Notes under the pieces: model-generated | The model's input: only the letters and a program-made list of their open reading frames with translations | Told to the model about the DNA's origin: nothing | The model's database searches: none | Position numbers and translations under genes: made by a program | Shown here: piece by piece, positions 57,430 to 64,000 of the stretch | Layout of the letters: each line of letters begins with the position of its first letter | Position numbering within the stretch: the first letter of the stretch is position 1 | NCBI RefSeq assembly: GCF_048544455.1 | Contig: NC_133526.1 | Span: 11,610,001 to 11,674,000, forward strand | From: Silene latifolia | Lineage: Eukaryota; Streptophyta; Magnoliopsida; Caryophyllales; Caryophyllaceae | DNA: 64,000 bases | Reading direction: 5' to 3'

Positions 57430-58720
57430 CTTGTCACATTTTGTAGGTACTCAAGCTTTTTGGAGCTGAAATATTACAAATAAGCTACTAGAAAAAATAA
57501 GCTAAATAAGAGCACAAATTTGGACTAAGTGTTGGAAGTGCATGGATTTTGCATGAAGAAAGTGTTGGATCAAATGAAAATACAAGCAAAGTCAATGTGC
57601 AAAGTCAAGCCCAAATTCAAAGTCCAAATTATGGTGGAGAATATTGGATGCTAAGAATAGCTTAGGATGCTTGGAAATTATTAAGATGCTTTTAATTACA
57701 CCATTAAACAAGGCATTAATCGTCAACATAGTATACCATTTGCAATTAAGGACTGAATTAAGAGAAAAGTGATGGACACTACGACCCCCGTCGGGGTTGC
57801 CAAATCCGATCGAGGTTGGCTCCTCTTTGGTGCATGCGTTACTCCTATTGTTTTCCTATAAATAGGAGCCTATGCTCGACCATTGGATTCACCTCTTACA
57901 ACTCTTACATATATTTTTCTTCCTAAATTCTCTCTAAATATTAGTAGGTAGTTTAGTTTGGTTTTAGTTTATATTAGTTTGTTACAACATTTCTATTATC
58001 AAGTTCAAGATTTATTCCAAGTTATTTCCATTTGCAATTGTTCTTCTATTTCCATTCAAGGTAATTCTATCTTTATTTTAATTATGTTATTTATCATTTC
58101 ATTTAGCATTAGTTTAGTTTACATTTCCACCATGTTAGAGTAGTTACATTTGTCTAGGGAATAAAGGGAGCCATGCAATAATCAAATATGTAACATGTTA
58201 AAATTAGTTAATAATAATATTGTTCAATTGTTTCTATCACATGTTTGCACCATAATGTTTAATACTTGTTTAAGGCAATATTCAAAGATTAAGTTTGTCA
58301 TTCGTTCTAAAAGTCGAGAGGCATGGAATCGAATTAGACAAAGCATGTGTAGTAGGACGACCTAGTCATGGACGAGAGTTTCTCTAGGACCCGGTCTATG
58401 GTTGACAGTAATATCGTAAGGTGGGTGTCTTTAAGCCTAAACAATTGACAATATTGTTACTACCAAGTTTAACATAATTATATATTTACGTAATTGGTAT
58501 GTGTGACCCGACCTCCCTAGACATTTTATTTATTATTGTTTTATTACATCAAACCAATCAACCAAAGCAAGCGTTATCTACCAAGATAAAATTTAATCCA
58601 TAACAACTAAATTATAAACTCCCGTCTCCTTTCGGTTCGACCCCTAAGTACTACATTAATTTGTTACCTAGGGTATAAATATTATTTTTGCATAGGTGTG
58701 CGATAGCCTATCAGTTTATC
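57430..58720 (+). mobile_element. LTR-like retrotransposon remnant
   Basis: The stretch has a TATA box (CCTATAAATAGGAGCC, about 57857-57872) and, near its end, GGTTCGACCCCTAAGTAC and GGTGTGCGATAGCCTATCA. These phrases occur in long plant Ty3-type LTRs as I know them. Neither end could be fixed and no target duplication was found. There is no coding sequence. The 58721-58935 interval to the next LTR is unassigned. Confidence 0.45.
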
Positions 58721-60249
58721 AAGTGTTAAATTCACAGTTAGTTGCCTAACGCCACAAACAACCACAATATGCTATTGAACCACCATTAACAGGACGTTTC
58801 CAGTGGAACTTGTGTCTGAGTTGTCGCAGCAAAGCTAGAACGTAGTGTGTTGTAGGCAAGGGCACGTTGTAAGACCCAGCCAGTAAGGTTTTATAAACAA
58901 ATCTTCTTTGTTTGTTTGTTCTCTGCGCTTTGTTCGTCGGTGTGACACCCCCATACTCCAAGTGCCTTACCAGGACCACTCAGGTATAAAGATGTCACCA
59001 TCTCGGTTTCCCGAGGCAACGATAATCATAAGACAATAACGAAACAACATTTAAATAGTATAAGTTTAGTGAATAAATACAATCCAAAACCAACTGCCCA
59101 AAACATGGGTTATAAGTTCTCAAAACAACTGTCTAGTCAACTAAATGAAACGTCTGACAAACTACTCAAGTTACAGCGGAAGACTCTATCATCTGAAGGT
59201 GACACATCCCAGCTATCCCATGTATCTCGACTCATATCTGCTCAACAACTGCTCACCATCCCCGAATGGATCACCATTCAAAACAATAAACGGGGCCAGT
59301 ACTAATCACACAATTTATATAACTCAACAATACAACAAACAACACGGCTCAATCGTCACAGATATACTCCGAACACCATCATCAACTCCACAATACTGAC
59401 TACACACTAAAGTGTGTAGCCCTGCCAGAGTACCCATCGCAACAGGTTACTCCTCGCCGCCAGTGGAGGACCGCAGCCGTTCCCACCTAAGTCCCGCTCA
59501 TCTCCGTCGAGCGATAAACCTAAATCCATTAATGTGCACATCCCTTCTGTGGCGGGTTCCACAGAAGGCGAATAATGGGCGTGAAGTCACTCCCGCAAGT
59601 GACTCCACTCATCCAGGGACGCACCCCGAAGAACACAGACAGATACAATCAACCACAACTACCATCAACAATCAAAACCAACAACCGTCACAATACTCGT
59701 ATGATAATATTCAACAATCACAAAACACAACCAACACATCATGTGACTAATACTGAGTAGGGAAACCCTACCTGGAATGCAATACAATCAGACGATCTCA
59801 ACAGCTGTTATCAAAAGGCCTCCTCTACGAATCCTCCCCCTAACATATAATCATACAATTACTAACAATCATAAAAGACAAAAAAACCCCCAAATCCCCA
59901 AATTAGGGTTTAAACAATCTTAACGAAATACCATAAAATCAGTACGTAGATCTTACCCTCGACGCAAGGATCACAAGAATGTAAAGAACGATGAATTCCG
60001 ACCTCCCAAGCTCCGGGATTTGTGAATAATGCGAAGGATGCGAAGTACGTAGGTTGCAATCTCTTTTCAAATTAATTAAGTTTGTAAAAAGTGTATTATG
60101 AAAGTGACGGAAAGGTTTAAATACTAATTCGCATTATTAACAAAACCCGACAAAACAATACCCGTAAACCGAGCTACTCGATCGAGTAACTGACGTACTC
60201 GATCGAGTGCCGCTGATAGTCGGAAATTTGTCGTCTACTTCCTATATCA

Positions 60250-61845
60250 AAACTATTTGTAAAACCCGAAAAAGCGTAGTATTTAGTCGGGGTCGAACTC
60301 AAGGATGGTGGGGGTTGCTACAAAGTTCGATTAGGAGTCAAGTTTAATCAAAATTAAAAGAAAGGGTTTTGGTTATAATCACTAGAGCAAAAGACAAATA
60401 AGTTGATGATAATGAATACGGTTAATTAAAAGCTAGCTAGGGCTTTCGGGGTCATCAATATGGTTTAGGGGCAAACACGAAGATCAAAAAGGGTTAACGG
60501 TGAGAGATTAACCTAAGATGAAGAATCAATGTCTTGGCTATCTTAAAGGTGATTACTAATTTTCATTAAGTATCACACCCCTCCTAGACATACATCAAGA
60601 CCCTCAAAAACTTTCATTCCAAGGGAGAATTAAGCGATAATGAAAGAAAGGCAAAAGCTTTCACTTGAGCAAATCAACAAACACCTTGAGTGCAATGAAT
60701 AGGAAAGTTAAACAATTTCACCAAAGACCAAAATATTCAAAGAATCATGCCCATAAATTCCATAAAGAATCACCCTAAACCCTAGAAGGGATCTACTCAC
60801 TCATGTTAAGGGAAATTATGCTAAATAGAGAAGAAAAGCAAACAACACAAGGAGGAGACATGATGAATGTTATAGCAATATCAAAAGACAAGGAAAATGT
60901 AAACAAATGATAAACAAGTAAAAGAAAGGAGAGGAATTATACCAACAAAAGGAAAGATGAATGCTTGATTGATTAATAAGAAGGAAAACCCTTCAAAATC
61001 CCCAATACAAACTTCAACAAACAAGTGTAAACAATTAACAATTACTAGAACTAACTAATTCTTGCTAAATATTAATAATAATTATTGAAAGATTTGAACT
61101 TGATTAAGGAGGTATTACAATAAATATGGAATGTTTCTTAGATCTAGGGTTCTGTGTACAAAGGGGTTTAAGAGAGGGTATTTATAGGTTCCACCAGGAT
61201 TAGGACAGAAATTGGAAATGGGCTTTGAAACACGTATACGCACTCCCCGTAGGTCAACCGCCACGGTGCTTGGCCGGCTGGGAGATCTTTGGAATTTTGA
61301 ACGAGTTTTGGAGGTCATCAGGTGTGCACGGCCGGTCAACCGGCCGCCGGTCATTTGACCGGCTGGGGCACCCTTGACTTCAATCTTGACTTTTGGCACT
61401 TGGAGGAACTCCCAGCCGGCTAGCCGGCCGCCGGTCATTTGACCGGCTGGGAGATTCCTGTAACTTCCTTCATTTCTTTGCATTTCCTAAGCTCATATGT
61501 CTTTCCAGCCGGCTAGCCGGCCGCCGGGCCACCGGCTGGGGGTGCTTCTTCATACTTTTTCCTTCATTTCCTTGTAAATGTACTCCCAGTAGCCAGCCGG
61601 TCAGCGCTCACCTACCGAGGGTACTCCTCAAAGATAATTCCCTTCATCTTTCATGCATAGCTTAGAAATCCCGTCTTTCTAGCTTCGTTTCGCCCGTTCC
61701 CGCCTCAATTTCTGCAAGGGGGCCAAAGTGTCATAGTAAAGGGAATCGGGACTAGAAACGAGAGTAAAGGGGGTACAAAACCGCTTTAAATGGGGTCGAA
61801 TATGCATGAAAATAGAGGGAAAAAGAGTGCAAAATGGTCCTATAT
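60250..61845 (-). mobile_element. Second LTR-like insert inside the solo LTR
   Basis: Between the two palindrome groups lies about 1.6 kb of different character. It has a minus-strand TATA box (CCTATAAATACCCTC, near 61180), the phrase TTGAGTTCGACCCCGAC near 60295, and a GC-rich U3 at 61320-61600. The U3 carries repeats of CCGGTCATTTGACCGG and CAGCCGGCTAGCCGGCCGCC. It looks like an LTR inserted in the older one. Exact ends are unresolved. Confidence 0.5.
61320..61600. repeat. GC-rich palindromic repeats (CCGGCTAGCCGG, CCGGTCATTTGACCGG)
   Basis: Three blocks near 61328-61370, 61412-61450 and 61505-61542 share CAGCCGG, AGCCGGCCGCCGG and TTGACCGGCTGGG. They form self-complementary units spaced about 85-90 bases apart, in strong contrast to the AT-rich surroundings. 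Confidence 0.75.
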
Positions 61846-61996
61846 CAAACGCCTACTCGATCGAGTACCAAGGCTACTCGATCGAGTACCCTACAGGTCA
61901 GAAACTATTTTAAAATGCAAAACACCCTTACTCGACAGAGTAAGGCCCACTCGATAGAGTACCCAGAAGCTCATAAAACCGTAGTATTACAGTCGG

Positions 61997-62925
61997 TGTC
62001 GAGTTCTACAGTCACATCGTTTCTATTATTATTCAGCTGGAAAATACTCCTTCTAATTCAACACTACCATTACACCCACAACATGTTTCCCTGCCTCATA
62101 AGTCATAAGCAATGGGGATTGATGTCAGTATGTCACCAGGTTTGTTGTATACGTAGCATCATACATTTCATACTACAAATCGAAGAATATTGGGAGTTCA
62201 AAAATAAACAAATTGATTCTTGAAATAATATTAGCTTCAAAAGTTATGGTATATGGGAACGGAGTTCTCCGCACGAACTAGAAAATGGGAGTATTTTAAT
62301 CAAATGCAAACAAATAATTGGAACAGAATAAGTACTAACTTTTCAAATCTCTGTTAAGCCCATTGCATTTAAGCTCCTCTTTGGCATAGTAAAACAATGT
62401 GGTATCTGTCCTAGATGTGCGTGCTAACAATCATCAACTACATTAATTTATTCAATTAGTCTTCCTTAAAACGGATGTTATCCGTCTTAAGGTTAAGACG
62501 GGTCGAATTGGTAGCATATTGTATGAATATGGTAGAACATGACCCGTATGAATAAACTAACCATAATATAGAGTAGGTGTCATTGGGCAGTGTGCATAAA
62601 TTGACCATTGGAGATTAAAAATTAATTTGTTTATATTCCCCATGCAATTTGAACGAACACTATTCTATCTTCTTCCACTACTCTCATTTCCTATTTTCAA
62701 ATTTCCTATTTACAAAAGATTTCAAATCTTTTCACCTCTCAAATTATCTCTGTATTTATCTTCAATATTCAAACCCAAAAACCCAAAAAAAACCTAAAAT
62801 CCGCATTCATCTTATTCTTGTTCCCAAATTAAACCCAAATTAAACCACAATTCTCTCCTTTCACCATCTTCAACTTGTCACCATTTTCATCTTTTGTTCT
62901 ACCAAAAACAGATATACCATCGGCG
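61997..62925. other. Intergenic stretch
   Basis: No gene seen. TC-rich sequence at about 62660-62920 looks like a transcribed leader of the possible gene that follows. A short inverted phrase, CCGTCTTAAGGTTAAGACGGG, lies at about 62480-62500. Confidence 0.3.
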
Positions 62926-62933
62926 ATGAAGAC

Positions 62934-63891
62934 ATGGCTAAGAAACCTCCATCCAAAAGGTATTTTTATTTTTCGTGTTAACATTATTATTGAGATTCAA
63001 CCATAAAAATAATTACATTTGTTGGAGGTATGGAAAAATCAGTACAAAAGAAGAATTTTAATTTATTTGTTCCATCAAATTTGACTGGAGATTCATACAA
63101 AGATATATTATAGAGATTCATACATAAAAATATTACTTTGTGCTTTTATACAATATGTGACCATATTTATTTAGGTTGTGCCAAACATTTGTTTAACTAT
63201 GACTGTAGAAATGTATTGTAATAAAGTTATGGTTTGTTTTGTGATTAAAATGTCCCTTTAAAAATATGTCACCACATTTATTTTAAATGTGATCATGTTT
63301 GCTTAACTAGAATCAACGATATGTATAGATTACTGGTTTAGAGTAAATATACTTTTTGGATAAATGCTGGTAACATACTGCACAATAAGGTGAACATACT
63401 ACTTAAATCTAATATTGAAACTAATAACTGGTAATATATTGTTTAACTAAATGACAACATATTTATTATATTGTTGTAGGTTGATGATTAGCGATTGGAA
63501 TATGTTAACAAAAGCGATCGAAATGGATACTTGTAATAAAGATGAAAATGATAACATGTTGATAAATTTCAATGGAAACATAAATGATAACATGATATTG
63601 AAGTGTTTGTTTTTTGATTTTCTGGGTTTTATTTTTTGGGGTTTGTTGTTTGATCTACTTGCTTTGTTGTTTTATTTTTCTAGGTTTGTTGATTTCCTTG
63701 ATTTGTTGTTTTTGGTGGAGGGTGGACGAGAACCAAATGTGGGCAATGTCGCAATGGAAACAAATGAAAGCATTCTGAAGTGGAGGAATCAGATAAAGAT
63801 CATTCCGTCGACGAACAGTTTGAAGGTGAAGAAGATGCAGATGAAGACCAATTTGAAGGTTGTAAATAATCAGAAAGCGATTTTGATTTAA
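62934..63891 (+). CDS. Possible gene start, unidentified, uncertain
   Basis: A candidate first exon at 62934-62959 (MAKKPPSK plus two bases) ends at a donor GTATTT. A candidate acceptor TTGTAG ends at 63478. Joining 62934-62959 with 63479-63891 keeps the frame and reads KRLMISDWNMLTKAIEMD onwards. The part at 63600-63720 translates to a run of Phe and Leu and might instead be an intron. Another frame downstream (about 63770-63870) is strongly acidic (EVEESDKDHSVDEQFEGEED). I do not recognise the family. It could be the start of a gene continuing past the window or transposon debris. Confidence 0.25.
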
Positions 63892-64000
63892 AGTTTAAAA
63901 ATGGTTACATATTTAACAATTCTGTCAACAAGTATAAAAGTGTAATATGTCGTCATTTTAATGATTGTAAAATTTATACAAATATTGTTTAAATGGTGAC

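Larger units (their letters stand above)
58941..61991 (-). mobile_element. Solo LTR with palindromic ACTCGATCGAGT motifs, itself interrupted
   Basis: It starts TGTGACACCCCCATAC and ends CCGTAGTATTACA, flanked by GTCGG at 58936-58940 and 61992-61996. The palindrome ACTCGATCGAGT or a close form occurs at about 60178, 60197, 61855, 61873, 61930 and 61950, in two groups separated by the inner insert. On the minus strand a TATA-like TAGTATTTAAACC is near 60125, so transcription probably ran leftwards. No coding remains. Confidence 0.78.

Overview
The window is nuclear DNA of a flowering plant. It has intron-containing genes with GT/AG splice sites, AT-rich intergenic DNA, and dense nested transposons of typical plant families (Copia, Helitron, RTE LINE, Harbinger, Stowaway, hAT, Mutator-like, solo LTRs). 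The genes are eudicot-like. The palindromic ACTCGATCGAGT motifs inside one LTR make me think of Caryophyllales or Caryophyllaceae, but that is a weak inference.

Three host genes can be supported, all on the minus strand. (1) The N-terminal part of an MFAP1-type spliceosome protein lies at 1-994 and runs off the left edge. (2) A complete nine-exon KDPG/KHG-aldolase-like gene lies at 10049-11812 and encodes about 267 aa. (3) A complete 13-exon Mediator subunit 15 (MED15a-like) gene lies at 14737-33841 and encodes about 1327 aa with an N-terminal KIX domain. A possible fourth gene start on the plus strand near 62.9-63.9 kb is weak and cut by the right edge.

Layout of the mobile DNA: 3775-9533 is a minus-strand Copia element with TACTT target duplications, and a Helitron has inserted inside its 3' LTR. 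13221-14008 is a Harbinger-type MITE with a Stowaway nested in it. MED15 intron 3 holds an antisense RTE LINE (23563-27176, 14-bp duplication) that landed in the tail of a SINE-like repeat. 34688-36687 is a 2-kb Helitron, 36906-37817 a hAT-like element, about 38230-38870 a LINE remnant, and 39443-39981 a Mutator-like MITE.

From 40.5 to 52.6 kb three TIR-bearing elements lie back to back, separated only by (TA)n microsatellites. They carry tRNA-like cloverleaf sequences, tandem arrays and exon fragments of host genes (mitochondrial aldehyde dehydrogenase, GH79 heparanase-like, beta-tubulin). I regard this cluster as the most interesting part of the window. From 54.5 to 62 kb there is a MITE split by a solo LTR (AACAC duplication), an LTR-like remnant, and a second solo LTR (GTCGG duplication) with a further LTR-like insert.

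The three genes show no operon-like or functional link. MFAP1 (splicing) and MED15 (transcription) are housekeeping nuclear functions, and the aldolase-like enzyme is probably organellar. All boundaries and motif matches were read by eye, without alignment or database search.
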